Notes: generated by a model not told the origin, from the sequence alone. Positions 53,778 to 62,080 are shown, counted from the first letter of the stretch. The stretch is DNA of 64,000 nucleotides from Saprospiraceae bacterium (GCA_026129545.1 JAHCHX010000001.1:2169501-2233500); one strand, 5' to 3'. A program made the numbers and translations.

Positions 53778-55919
53778 ATGATTTGGTCGCGCAGCGTTTT
53801 TTGTTTTCTCCTTCTCGTCTTGGTGCTGCCTGCATTATTGGCTCAAAAAGCAGCCGAACTGAAAAAAAACGGCGAAAAAGCCTTCGCCAACGGACGCTGG
53901 GCCGATGCGCAGGCGCTGCTCGCCCAATACCAGCAAGAAAAACCCGGCGACCCCACCGTGCTCACCAAACTTGGCATCGCGCACTATCATTTGCACCAGC
54001 CCGACAAGGCTTTGCAGTTCCTCGAATATGTGGCCAAGCAAAACCCCAACAGCCGCGATGCCGACCTCTTCCTCTATCTCGCCCGCACCCTGCATGGGCA
54101 GTCCGAGTTTGAAAGAGCTGTCCCCGCCTACAAAGCCTTCCTGCGCGTCTGTGGCGACAAACATCCGCTGCGAGCGGGTATAGCCGACCACATCCGCCGA
54201 TGCGTGACAGGCATGGCCATCCAACCCAACGACGAGGTGGCATTAGTGGAGAACTTGGGCGACCGGGTGAATACCTCAGGTGACGAATTCGCCCCCTTGC
54301 TTTCGCCCAACCACGCCAACCGCCTCTACTTCTCCGCCGCCCGCCAAGGCTGCAACGGCGGACAGCGCAACGATGCCGGCTTGGCTGATTCGGCGACGGG
54401 GCGTTGGTGCAGCGATATGTTCTTTTCCAACCGAACCAACAAAGGCTGGAGCGAGGCAAAGCCACTTGGCAGCCTGCTCAATACGCCCCGCTACGAGGTG
54501 GCGCTGAGTTTTGGCAGCAAGGGCCAAGTGCTCTACTATTTTCGAGGGTTTACCCTATACAGCGGCGATATTTTGGCCGATACGGCAGGGGTGAAGGACG
54601 AATATGCCGTCGAACCATCTGTTTTTGCCAGCCCTATGCGACCGGAGGAAGGCGACTGCGCTCCGTTTTTTTTCAACGACACCACCCTGATTTTCGCCAG
54701 CCGACGGGCGGGCGGGCAAGGCGGCCTCGACCTCTTCGTCACGATTCTGCTCGATAGCGCATGGACGGAGCCGCAGAACCTTGGGCCAACCATCAACTCT
54801 CCCTACGACGAGACCAATCCCTTCCTCGCCCCCGATGGCCGCACGCTCTATTTCAGCAGCAATCGAACGGAAAGTATCGGTGGGTTGGATATATTCAAAG
54901 CGGTTTACAACGACGAGCAGCTGGCATGGCAAGCACCCGAAAACCTCGGCCCACCCATCAACTCACCCGGCGACGATGCCCATTTCAGCCTCTCGCCCGA
55001 CGGAAACATCGCCTACTTTTCTTCCGACCGCTTGGATAGCTACGGCGAGCGCGACATCTATGTGGCCTATTTCAAAGAACCGTTGGCGACACAAACCAGC
55101 GAACGCCAGCCAGCCTCCTTTTGGGAGGTGGAGAGTAAGACCGTTGCCGCCAAAAAAACCGAGCCTGCGACCACCACCGCCGCCGTCATTCCCGCTTTTT
55201 TTTACAATACCGACAAAGATGTGCTGACACCCGCGAACATGAAAATCGTGGAGGACGCAGTGGCGCTTGCCCGCCTCATGCCACAAGCAACGGTATTTGT
55301 CACGGTGCATACAGACGAGACGAGCGCCCTAAAATTCGACTTGTACTACGGCATCAAACGCGCCGAAATGGTGGGCAAGGCGTTCACCGAGCGCGGCATC
55401 CCGGCAGGGCGCGTGCTGCTGCGCAGCTGCGGCTCCCAATACCCCTTCGTCCGAACGGTCGTGGGAGCCACACCCAACCCGGCTGCCGCTGCCATGAATC
55501 GCCGCATCGAGATTTCCTTTGCCATTTTGAACGACAAATTGCCGATAGAGGTGCAAACGGAGCGCCCGGAGGTTTCCGAGCTCATGGCAGCCCCGGCAGC
55601 AAAGATTTTTGACGAAAACACCAAAGGCTTGTTCTATAAAGTGGACGTGGCCTCCACGCGCCAAATACTGACAACCGACGCGCTTTCGATGTTCGATGAT
55701 GTGATGATAGAAAGCCAGCCCGGCACGGGCATTTATCGCTACTCTGCGGGATTGTTCAAGCAACACACCAAAGCTGCGCAACTAAAAGGCGAGCTTGAAA
55801 AACAAGGCTTCGAAGAAGCATCCGTGGTGGCCTTCATTGACGGGATGCGGATTTCAAAAGCCGAAGCTGTGGGTTTGTTGAAAAAGTATCCTGACCTTGC
55901 GGCGTACATTAGAGGATAG
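53778..55919 (+). CDS. OmpA-family protein with TPR and PD40 repeats
   Basis: A 713-residue exported protein. Signal peptide to about residue 22 (FCFLLLVLVLPALLAQ). Residues about 23-140 carry TPR-like repeats (GEKAFANGRWADAQALLAQY, LTKLGIAHYHLHQPDKALQF). PD40/WD40-like repeats follow at about 160-440 (FAPLLSPNHANRLYFSA, FLAPDGRTLYFSSNR, FSLSPDGNIAYFSSDR). The OmpA domain (about 470-595) has FFYNTDKDVLTPANM and RVLLRSCG...NRRIEISF. A C-terminal SPOR-like part (KGLFYKVDV, QLKGELEKQGFEEASVVAF) closes it. The architecture resembles PorE-type peptidoglycan anchors of the T9SS. The start at 53778 yields the signal peptide. Confidence 0.9.
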   Translation: MIWSRSVFCFLLLVLVLPALLAQKAAELKKNGEKAFANGRWADAQALLAQYQQEKPGDPTVLTKLGIAHYHLHQPDKALQFLEYVAKQNPNSRDADLFLYLARTLHGQSEFERAVPAYKAFLRVCGDKHPLRAGIADHIRRCVTGMAIQPNDEVALVENLGDRVNTSGDEFAPLLSPNHANRLYFSAARQGCNGGQRNDAGLADSATGRWCSDMFFSNRTNKGWSEAKPLGSLLNTPRYEVALSFGSKGQVLYYFRGFTLYSGDILADTAGVKDEYAVEPSVFASPMRPEEGDCAPFFFNDTTLIFASRRAGGQGGLDLFVTILLDSAWTEPQNLGPTINSPYDETNPFLAPDGRTLYFSSNRTESIGGLDIFKAVYNDEQLAWQAPENLGPPINSPGDDAHFSLSPDGNIAYFSSDRLDSYGERDIYVAYFKEPLATQTSERQPASFWEVESKTVAAKKTEPATTTAAVIPAFFYNTDKDVLTPANMKIVEDAVALARLMPQATVFVTVHTDETSALKFDLYYGIKRAEMVGKAFTERGIPAGRVLLRSCGSQYPFVRTVVGATPNPAAAAMNRRIEISFAILNDKLPIEVQTERPEVSELMAAPAAKIFDENTKGLFYKVDVASTRQILTTDALSMFDDVMIESQPGTGIYRYSAGLFKQHTKAAQLKGELEKQGFEEASVVAFIDGMRISKAEAVGLLKKYPDLAAYIRG

Positions 55920-55925
55920 AATCTT

Positions 55926-56504
55926 TTGCAACAAACACCGCTCTACCAACGGCTCGATTTTCTCCGAGAAAGCATTCGCAACCTGCGCTTGACGGGAAGC
56001 GTGGCACCGAGCTCTCGGTTTTTGTGCAGAGCCATCGTGGCCAAGATAAATCCCGAAAAGGCATCCGTGGTGGTGGAGCTCGGCCCCGGCGACGGGGTGA
56101 TAACACGCTACATTTTGGAACGCCTGCGCCCCGATTCGCGGCTGGTGATTTTTGAAATCAATGAAATTTTTGTGGAAAAAATCCGCGCCACCTTCGACGA
56201 CCCGCGTTTGCTGGTCATCCATGATTCGGCAGAACACATGGGGCGCCATTTCAAGGCACTGAATGTGGAAAAGGTGGACTACATCGTGTCCGGCATTCCC
56301 TTTGTAGTGCTGCCAGAGCCGCTTACCCGACGCATCACCCTTGAATGTCGGCGGTGGTTGAGAACCGAGGGGCGTTTCATCCAATTCCATTATTCGCCCT
56401 TGCTGATTCATTTTTACCGCCGGGTATTTGGCAATGTGGATGTTGAATTGGTACCACTGAATATCCCGCCCGCCATTATTATTTCGTGTGAAAAAAAGGA
56501 GTAA
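55926..56504 (+). CDS. PmtA-like SAM-dependent methyltransferase
   Basis: A 192-residue class I methyltransferase. It starts with TTG at 55926, six bp after the OmpA stop; no ATG is available until residue 76. The SAM-binding motif is VVVELGPGDGVITRYIL, and the region VDYIVSGIPFVVLPEPL resembles the phospholipid N-methyltransferases (PmtA) and rRNA-dimethylase-like folds. The closest guess is a phosphatidylethanolamine methyltransferase. It overlaps nothing and precedes gldH by 19 bp. The three plus-strand genes 53778-57000 are likely one operon. Confidence 0.82.
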   Translation: MQQTPLYQRLDFLRESIRNLRLTGSVAPSSRFLCRAIVAKINPEKASVVVELGPGDGVITRYILERLRPDSRLVIFEINEIFVEKIRATFDDPRLLVIHDSAEHMGRHFKALNVEKVDYIVSGIPFVVLPEPLTRRITLECRRWLRTEGRFIQFHYSPLLIHFYRRVFGNVDVELVPLNIPPAIIISCEKKE

Positions 56505-56523
56505 ACCGCCACAAGTCTATTTT

Positions 56524-57000
56524 ATGTCAGTCCGCTTAGCCATCCTTGCCGCTGTCGCCCTACTGCAAACCGCCTGCGAACAGCATCTCTTTTTCGAGGA
56601 AAAAAAAGAAATACCCAACGGCGTGTGGACCTACCGCGACACGCTCAATTTTTCTTTCACGGTGAGCGACACTTCGCAGCTCTACAATATGTACGCGGAT
56701 TTTGAGCATGCCGACACTTTCCCCAACCAGAACATCTACCTGCGCCTCCACACGCGCTTCCCCGACGGCCAACGGCTCAGCAAGGTGCGCTCGTTCGACC
56801 TGTTCGACGAAAAGGGCGAGTCGAAAGGGAAATGCTCCGGTCAACGCTGCCGGGTGCGCAGCCTTTTGCAGGACAATGCCTACTTCAACATGGCCGGCGA
56901 ATACGTCATCACCTTGGAGCAGTTCATGCGCAGCGATTCGCTACCCGGTGTGCGGGCGGTGGGCCTGTACATCGAAAAAACAAAACTTAGGCGCGAATAA
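56524..57000 (+). CDS. gldH: Gliding motility lipoprotein GldH
   Basis: A 158-residue lipoprotein with lipobox Cys18 (ALLQTAC). The mature part has the GldH pattern PNGVWTYRDTLNFSFTV, then YNMYADFEHADTFPNQNIYL and LRLHTRFPDGQRLSKVRSFDL. GldH is required for gliding in Flavobacterium johnsoniae and is part of the surface motility and secretion system. The start at 56524 gives a lipoprotein signal; an upstream in-frame ATG at 56488 would overlap the previous gene. It lies next to an OmpA/PD40 gene, and the foldback at 57027-57147 follows as a probable terminator. Confidence 0.85.
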   Translation: MSVRLAILAAVALLQTACEQHLFFEEKKEIPNGVWTYRDTLNFSFTVSDTSQLYNMYADFEHADTFPNQNIYLRLHTRFPDGQRLSKVRSFDLFDEKGESKGKCSGQRCRVRSLLQDNAYFNMAGEYVITLEQFMRSDSLPGVRAVGLYIEKTKLRRE

Positions 57001-57026
57001 CACTCCTCTCAGCGCGTCGGAAACAA

Positions 57027-57147
57027 GAGGCCGTCTCATAAGTGATGTTTGTTTGACAGGGTTGACAAGATTCGCGCCCTTTTTCGGGTAAAAAAAACCT
57101 GTAAATCTTGTCAATCCTGTCGAAATTTAAACTTGTGAGACGGCCTC
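57027..57147. repeat. 121-bp foldback between gldH and blaR1
   Basis: Outer arms 57027-57043 and 57131-57147 (17 bp, one mismatch; GAGGCCGTCTCATAAGT) and inner arms 57055-57072 and 57104-57121 (18 bp, one mismatch; GACAGGGTTGACAAGATT) pair in register. The inner sequence, with AATCTTGTCAATCCTGTC, resembles a repeat found in many bacterial genomes. It may terminate both converging transcripts. Confidence 0.65.
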
Positions 57148-57171
57148 CTCTTAATCGCCTTCGACGCACCT

Positions 57172-59373
57172 TCAATTGCTCTCGTTCCAGTGGAAATTGC
57201 CATTTTTCCCGAAATCTCTACCCGTTTTGGCGCGGTAAAACTCAAGATATTTGCGATGCAACGCATCGGACTGTTTTTTGCCGTTCACGCGCAGCTCGGT
57301 GTTCGACAGTTGGAGCTGAAAATTCGCGGGGTCAGAGATAAGGCCATCTCGCAGGAGCTCGGCTTTGAGTTCTTGGCCCATCTGTTTGGAGTGGGCAGCC
57401 AACGCTTTAGCTTCCTGTCTTTCCTCACGCGCTAATTTTTCCATGTCTTTTGCCCACTCCTTCTGCGCCTTTTCCCATTCTTTTTGTTCCTTTTTCCAGC
57501 CCTCCTGCTGTTGTTGCCACTCCTTGCGCATCATTCTCATTTCCTCCATTTGCTGGCGCTTCTGTTCTTTCATGGATTCGCGCAGCGATGCGCGGGCGCG
57601 CTCCAATTCCGCACGCGATTGTGCCAGCTCTTCCAACAAGAGCGCACGGTCTTCGTCGGAAATTTTAAAATGCGGAAAATCGTCGAGGTTTTCCAAATAT
57701 CTAAGCTCTTCCAACCCGCTCAGACCATTCAATCCTTCCAGCCCTCTCAAACTGAAACCCGCTCCCGGCGCAAAATGGAAGCTGTCGCCGTCGTCGCCGT
57801 TCCAATAGAAAAAACCGTTGGAGCTATTGGGCAGGTCGAGCGACTCGCCATCTTTTAGCGGGGTGCCGTTCACCAGCACCTGACCATCCACGACTTTGAT
57901 TTCCGTCGGGTGGCCGTTGCGCTCCAGCATGATTATCGTGTTGCCTGCCTCGTCTTTGCTAGCGGACACACGCGGCGGGACAGGAGGGGCGGGGGGCGCG
58001 GGAGGGGCGGGTACCCAGCCTTTTATATCGGGGGCGGGGGGGTAGAAGAACACACCGGGTGGCATGGGCGGGGCTGGTGGCATGGGGGCTTCGCGTTGCA
58101 GTTCGTGCGTGAGGGCGCGGTGTTGGTCAAATTCGGTGGCCGGGATTTCCTTGCCGTCAATGTTGAGGCGAGTCAGGCGGCCATCTTGGAATTCGGCTTC
58201 CACGCGCTGGTTGTCGTCTTCTCGCACAATTTTGCGGACACTTTGGGGCTTGGGCACTGTGTCGTTGGCAACGGGGCTTTCCGCAACCAGTCCGTTGAAA
58301 AACGTGGCTGGGAATGTTGAAATTTGAGCAAAGGCTGAGGAGAGCGAAGGGGCGTGATTGGCTCTGATGCCGACCAACGTCAGCAGCGCGAGCAGTATGA
58401 GGGTGGCTGTGAATTTTTCCATGACTTGTGACTTTTGTTGTGGTTGGTTCAGGATGCGCCGCACACGTTCCAAGAGGAGTGGTCGGCTTTTTCCATTCAT
58501 GCTTAGGGACAATGCCGGTGCTGGTTTGGCCATTTCCTGCACTTGCACCAGCGCCTTGGCGAAAGCAAATCGGTCGCCTGTGGCGGCCAGAGCCGCATCG
58601 TCGCAACAATTTTCGCGTTCGTGGCGAATGATTTGCGACATCCACCAGACTGCGGGGTGATAGTAAAAGAGGGTTTCGATGAATGCTTGAACAAGATTGA
58701 AAAGCCAATCGCGACGGGCGATGTGTGCCAGCTCATGCGCCAACACAGCTTCCACCTCGGCTGGGCTGAGACGATTGACCAACCCGATGGGCAACAAAAC
58801 GACTGGCTTGAGCCAACCTATGGCTATCGGTGCGTGCACGAGCGCCGATTCGAGCAGGCGGACAGGCCTCGAAATGCCGAGCTGCGTGCCGAGCACAGCC
58901 ATTTTTTCTTCCCAAATATCCGAAAGCGGAATGCCGCTCTTTCGCAAATAACCCACTTGCCAAAGCCCGACTGCCAAGCGCAGCAAGAAAAACCCAAAGC
59001 CGAGCAGCCATACCGCCACGACGAACGGATGGTTCGACTCCAGCCACTGGGTGATTGCTTGCCAGAAAACTGGCTCCGCTAACAGTGCCTCCGAGACGAA
59101 ATAGGGACCCAGCGGTGGGCGACTTTCTGAAAAAACCTCGCTGACGGCACCTCGCGTTTGAGGCTGGCAAGTCCATGCGAAGGTGGCCAGCCCCGAAGCA
59201 AAAACCATCAACATCGCTCCATAAGATGCCCAATAGCGGTGCCTTGCCTTTTTCAGACGGGACAAAACAAGGAGCAACGCAAGGGCCGCCAGAGCGCCTT
59301 GCCAAAGGGAGTGGACAAGCGTCCAGCCAAGGGCGCGGACAATCGCGTCTGATGCGAAGAGGTTCATGGTCAT
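57172..59373 (-). CDS. BlaR1/MecR1-type M56 metallopeptidase sensor
   Basis: A 733-residue membrane protein. The N-terminal part (about 1-320) has four or five membrane segments and the M56 zinc motif LAHELAHIARRDW with EAVL in front, then RHERENCCDDAAL. BlaR1-type proteins sense an outer signal and cleave the partner repressor. The C-terminal half differs from beta-lactam sensors: residues about 320-420 form a Pro-rich linker (PAPPMPPGVFFYPPAPD, PAPPAPPAPPVPPR), and residues about 560-680 form a charged coiled coil (QEGWKKEQKEWEKAQKEWAK). No penicillin-binding domain is seen, so the signal is unknown. The start overlaps the blaI stop by four bases, showing translational coupling. Confidence 0.9.
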   Translation of the reverse strand: MTMNLFASDAIVRALGWTLVHSLWQGALAALALLLVLSRLKKARHRYWASYGAMLMVFASGLATFAWTCQPQTRGAVSEVFSESRPPLGPYFVSEALLAEPVFWQAITQWLESNHPFVVAVWLLGFGFFLLRLAVGLWQVGYLRKSGIPLSDIWEEKMAVLGTQLGISRPVRLLESALVHAPIAIGWLKPVVLLPIGLVNRLSPAEVEAVLAHELAHIARRDWLFNLVQAFIETLFYYHPAVWWMSQIIRHERENCCDDAALAATGDRFAFAKALVQVQEMAKPAPALSLSMNGKSRPLLLERVRRILNQPQQKSQVMEKFTATLILLALLTLVGIRANHAPSLSSAFAQISTFPATFFNGLVAESPVANDTVPKPQSVRKIVREDDNQRVEAEFQDGRLTRLNIDGKEIPATEFDQHRALTHELQREAPMPPAPPMPPGVFFYPPAPDIKGWVPAPPAPPAPPVPPRVSASKDEAGNTIIMLERNGHPTEIKVVDGQVLVNGTPLKDGESLDLPNSSNGFFYWNGDDGDSFHFAPGAGFSLRGLEGLNGLSGLEELRYLENLDDFPHFKISDEDRALLLEELAQSRAELERARASLRESMKEQKRQQMEEMRMMRKEWQQQQEGWKKEQKEWEKAQKEWAKDMEKLAREERQEAKALAAHSKQMGQELKAELLRDGLISDPANFQLQLSNTELRVNGKKQSDALHRKYLEFYRAKTGRDFGKNGNFHWNESN

Positions 59374-59801
59374 GATTTAGGCTGTTGTTGTTCGAGTTGG
59401 GCAATGAGCGACTTGATTTCGTCTAGCTCCTCCGAGCTGGCTTCGTGACTGCCGAGGGCTTGCATCACCAGCCGGGCAGCGCTGCCCCGGAAAGTGTTGT
59501 CCACAAACTGCTGCAATAGAAGCGATTGAGTGTCTTCTTCTCGCACCGCAGCCGCATAGACGTGTGTGCGCCCATCTTCCTCACGACTCACCAGCCCTTT
59601 CTCAAACATGATTTGCATCAGTTTCAGCGTAGTGGTGTAGCCAGCGGATTCTTTGGGTTTGGCGACGTTGCGAGCAGCCATGGCGTTGCTCTTGCGCCGT
59701 TCGTTCAGGAGGTCGTTCACTGTGCGCACAGTGCTCGGCCCTTTCTCCCAAAGGATGTGGAGGATTTCGAGTTCGGAATCGGTTGGTTTGTTGATTGGCA
59801 T
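59370..59801 (-). CDS. BlaI/MecI-type winged-helix repressor
   Basis: A 143-residue repressor. The N-terminal winged helix has LEILHILWEKGPSTVRTVNDLL and YTTTLKLMQIMFEKGLVSREED, the usual BlaI recognition part; the C-terminal helices (LLLQQFVDNTFRGSAARLVMQAL) mediate dimerisation. BlaI dimers repress the operon and are inactivated by cleavage by BlaR1. It is the first gene of the pair with blaR1 (four-base overlap). Two matching palindromes lie just upstream at 59855-59872 and 59884-59903. The start at 59801 matches the family N-terminus (MPINKPTDSELEIL). Confidence 0.93.
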   Translation of the reverse strand: MPINKPTDSELEILHILWEKGPSTVRTVNDLLNERRKSNAMAARNVAKPKESAGYTTTLKLMQIMFEKGLVSREEDGRTHVYAAAVREEDTQSLLLQQFVDNTFRGSAARLVMQALGSHEASSEELDEIKSLIAQLEQQQPKS

Positions 59802-59846
59802 GGTTGAAAAGCGTTTGTGTCCGTTGGCAATTGCGCGATACGAACG

Positions 59847-59879
59847 CAAAGATTCTACGAAGTATTTCGTAGTTGCAAA
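59847..59879 (-). promoter_or_regulatory. Candidate blaI promoter
   Basis: On the minus strand: TTTG at 59879-59876, a 21-base spacer, then AATCTTTG at 59854-59847, which has one mismatch to TAnnTTTG. The first operator (59855-59872) lies between the two elements, the position expected for repression. Confidence 0.4.
59855..59872. promoter_or_regulatory. BlaI-type operator 1
   Basis: CTACGAAGTATTTCGTAG, a perfect dyad with a 4-bp centre, placed between the predicted -33 and -7 elements of blaI. Confidence 0.65.
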
Positions 59880-59883
59880 TTTT

Positions 59884-59903
59884 TCTACGAAAATTTTCGT
59901 AGA
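59884..59903. promoter_or_regulatory. BlaI-type operator 2
   Basis: TCTACGAAAATTTTCGTAGA, a perfect 20-bp palindrome sharing the CTACGAAnnnnTTCGTAG core with operator 1. The two centres are 30 bp apart, about three helical turns. Its right half overlaps the start of the direct repeat (59891). Confidence 0.65.
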
Positions 59904-60063
59904 ACCGACATTGTGCGTGAAAAAAGAGTTGGCAAAGCCGCCAAAGGTGGGGCAAAGGTTAGCGCAAGTTCTGCCCTTGTTCGCATCCTAGTCAGCATGG
60001 AGCGGCGAAATGGCTGCTGAGCCTGACATCTCACTCCGCCGCTTGCTGTTGGCGGGGACGCCA
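59891..60063 (+). repeat. 173-bp direct repeat, copy 1
   Basis: Matches 60259-60431 without gaps at 167 of 173 positions. It begins inside operator 2 of blaI and ends in GGCGGGGACGCCA. Confidence 0.85.
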
Positions 60064-60234
60064 CTACTGTACGGAATGTATGGGCGCTCTGCTTTTTTGT
60101 CATGTTGTAAACATCTGCCCGCTCTAAAACGAGCAAAACGCAGGGATTTTCCCTTCGTAACATGGACAGATTTTTACAAAATGACAAACGTAGAGTACAC
60201 AAAAAGCATCTTTTCCAACATTCCGTACACCTAT
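60064..60234. repeat. 171-bp foldback insert between duplicated ends
   Basis: The left end has TGTACGGAATGT (60069-60080) and the right end has its reverse complement (ACATTCCGTACA, 60219-60230). A second inverted pair lies inside: 60096-60120 with 60164-60188 (25 bp, about four mismatches). It is flanked by GGCGGGGACGCCA on both sides (60051-60063 and 60235-60247). This looks like a miniature inverted-repeat element inserted into the direct repeat. Confidence 0.55.
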
Positions 60235-60258
60235 GGCGGGGACGCCAACAGCGGCACC

Positions 60259-60431
60259 AAATTTTCTTAGAATCGACATTGTGCGTGAAAAAAGGGTTGG
60301 CAAAGCCGCCAAAGGTGGGGCAAAGGTTAGCACAGCTTCTGCCCTTGTTCGCATCCTAGTCAGCATGGAGCGGCGAAATGGCTGCTGAGCCTGACATCTC
60401 ACTCCGCCGCTTGCTGTTGGCGGGGACGCCA
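60259..60431 (+). repeat. 173-bp direct repeat, copy 2
   Basis: The second copy of 59891-60063. The 27-bp string at its end, GGCGGGGACGCCAACAGCGG plus CACCAAA (60419-60445), is also found just in front of it at 60235-60261. Confidence 0.85.
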
Positions 60432-60470
60432 ACAGCGGCACCAAAAAAGCCGCAAAGGTGAGGCAGAAAT

Positions 60471-60580
60471 CATACCTTGATTCGCTAGGATTTGTCGGAT
60501 GAGCATGATTGATGCACCTGATTTTGAGCAGATTGCGATTGCAGCCATGCCCAAAACTTGGCGGCGCGAGGTACAGCATG
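60471..60580 (+). repeat. Dispersed repeat, copy X
   Basis: Contains GATTTTGAGCAGATTGCGAT at 60520-60539, part of a 25-bp match, then ATGCCCAAAACTTGG. Similarity to 62330-62440 extends over about 100 bp with gaps, including an ACCTTGATTCGC start. Confidence 0.7.
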
Positions 60581-60640
60581 GGGTCGTAAGACCCTCGCGG
60601 GGAGGGCAGAAGCAAAGGGAAGGAATGAGGCGGGCGAGCA

Positions 60641-61960
60641 CTACGCCTCTGTCACCGTCGTCAGAATGTCTCGACGCAACACAGTCAGGGTCTCAAACTT
60701 TTCGGGTTTGGCCGTCGCGTAGCGCCCCGCCTTGAAACGTTCCCAAGCGCGACGCGCGACATCCGTGTATCGCTCGACAAAGAACCCAAGGGCAACGAGA
60801 AGTAAGGGGAGCGCCCACTGTCCACTCGCCCAGCCCAGCCAAGTCGGCACAAACCGATATGCCGCCCAAAGCGCGAGGGGGAAGGTGATGAGTCCGGCGA
60901 GCATTTTCACGGTGGAGCTATAACCTATGTATAGGTCGAGTTTTTTGTTGAGCAGCCAAGGCAAATAGCAGGGCAGGAACCAGAACGCATAGCCCACCAT
61001 ATATGGCACCCACCCAGCCACCAGCAAGAAAGTGTCTGCGAACGTGAGCCATCCTCGATTGGGCGACACCCATGCTCGCACGCCTAAGTCGCTCAGCCGA
61101 GTGGCGGAGAGCCTGCGGAAATAGTGTTTGACTTGTGCGTTGAGGGCTGTGTCGTCAAGGCGTGTTTCTGCCAGATGTTTTAGTTTGAAAAAATTGGCCT
61201 TCAAAGCGTTGGGATGCTCGTTTTTCAATATTTCCTCTAGCCGGCCAATGAATTTTTCGCCTTTTTCATCGCGGGTGTGGACGGTCAGCGCGGCGACGCG
61301 GCGTTGCAGCTCGTTGGTAAAATCCTGCACGGCCCGCTCCGGGTTCTGTTGCCAAGCCTCCGCCCAATCGCGGGGCCAGATGGGCTGGCCGCAATGGACC
61401 ACTACTTGGCTTCTGAACAGATGCGGGGCATCGTAGGTGAGACCAATGGGAATGATTTTCACCCCCAAATTCCAGTTGTTCCGACTTTCTGCCCCGAAGG
61501 CGATGCGCGCGGTGCCCGTTTTGAAATCACGAACCCATCGGTGCATCCAGCTGGTGCCTTCGGCGGCGATGAACAACACGCCGTTTTTTTCCAAATGCTG
61601 AAAAGACTGTTTGAAAGCGGCGGCGTTGTTGCGTTCCTCGCCTGCTTCCACGTCTTCGCGGCGCTTCACGGGGATGCAAAAAAGTCGCGTGAGCAACCAA
61701 TTGCTCACGGGGTGTTTGAAGAGGCCATAGTTGGCCAAAAAAAACATTTCCTGACGAACTGGCATGCCGGGATTGAACACGTCCATGAGGGTGCTGGGAT
61801 GATTGGGCACCACGATGGCCGGGCCGTCGAATCGGTAGTTTTCCGCGCCGAGCACCAAGCGACGTCGAAAAAAAACGGTGATACCGAACCACCCCAACAC
61901 CCGCAACAAAAAGTAAATGAGGCGGAGCAAGGGATGCAGTCGGATGTTGCGATAGGGCAT
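60641..61960 (-). CDS. Lysophospholipid acyltransferase family protein (PlsC-like)
   Basis: A 439-residue membrane-associated acyltransferase. The N-terminal half has the block I motif VVPNHPSTLMDVF (NHxxxxD) and block III EGTSWMHRW, as in 1-acyl-glycerol-3-phosphate acyltransferases. The C-terminal half (about 300-400) has several hydrophobic segments (LVAGWVPYMVGYAFWFLPCY, LALWAAYRFVPTWLGWA), unlike the compact PlsC. It may acylate a lipid intermediate in the membrane. The start at 61960 agrees with the family and has a TACATTTG element 25 bp upstream. Confidence 0.87.
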   Translation of the reverse strand: MPYRNIRLHPLLRLIYFLLRVLGWFGITVFFRRRLVLGAENYRFDGPAIVVPNHPSTLMDVFNPGMPVRQEMFFLANYGLFKHPVSNWLLTRLFCIPVKRREDVEAGEERNNAAAFKQSFQHLEKNGVLFIAAEGTSWMHRWVRDFKTGTARIAFGAESRNNWNLGVKIIPIGLTYDAPHLFRSQVVVHCGQPIWPRDWAEAWQQNPERAVQDFTNELQRRVAALTVHTRDEKGEKFIGRLEEILKNEHPNALKANFFKLKHLAETRLDDTALNAQVKHYFRRLSATRLSDLGVRAWVSPNRGWLTFADTFLLVAGWVPYMVGYAFWFLPCYLPWLLNKKLDLYIGYSSTVKMLAGLITFPLALWAAYRFVPTWLGWASGQWALPLLLVALGFFVERYTDVARRAWERFKAGRYATAKPEKFETLTVLRRDILTTVTEA

Positions 61961-61984
61961 GATATCGTCGGGCTTTTGACCCGG

Positions 61985-61992
61985 CAAATGTA
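61985..61992 (-). promoter_or_regulatory. -7 element of the acyltransferase gene
   Basis: Minus strand TACATTTG, a full match to TAnnTTTG, with a leader of about 18 nt. No -33 element was seen at a usual distance. Confidence 0.45.
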
Positions 61993-62038
61993 TGCTGATG
62001 GCACGATTATCACACCACCGTGGCCACACTGCTGGGCA

Positions 62039-62080
62039 TTTTCAAATTTGCCACGAAGTCGCAAAGACGCAAAGCAAAAT
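62039..62080 (-). repeat. 42-bp dispersed repeat, copy 2
   Basis: The inverted, identical copy of 46109-46150, located about 80 bp upstream of the acyltransferase start. Confidence 0.85.

Larger units (their letters stand above)
59802..60640. other. Repeat-rich spacer upstream of blaI
   Basis: 839 bp between two minus-strand genes. It holds the blaI promoter and operators (59847-59903), a 173-bp direct repeat (59891-60063 and 60259-60431), a foldback insert (60064-60234) and a dispersed repeat (60471-60580). Frames here come from repeats and were not accepted as genes. Confidence 0.65.

Noticed and set aside
59885..60615. Two overlapping minus-strand frames in the repeat-rich spacer (105 and 163 codons)
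   Set aside because: Both derive from the same repeated DNA and share residues because of it. No domain or start signal supports them.
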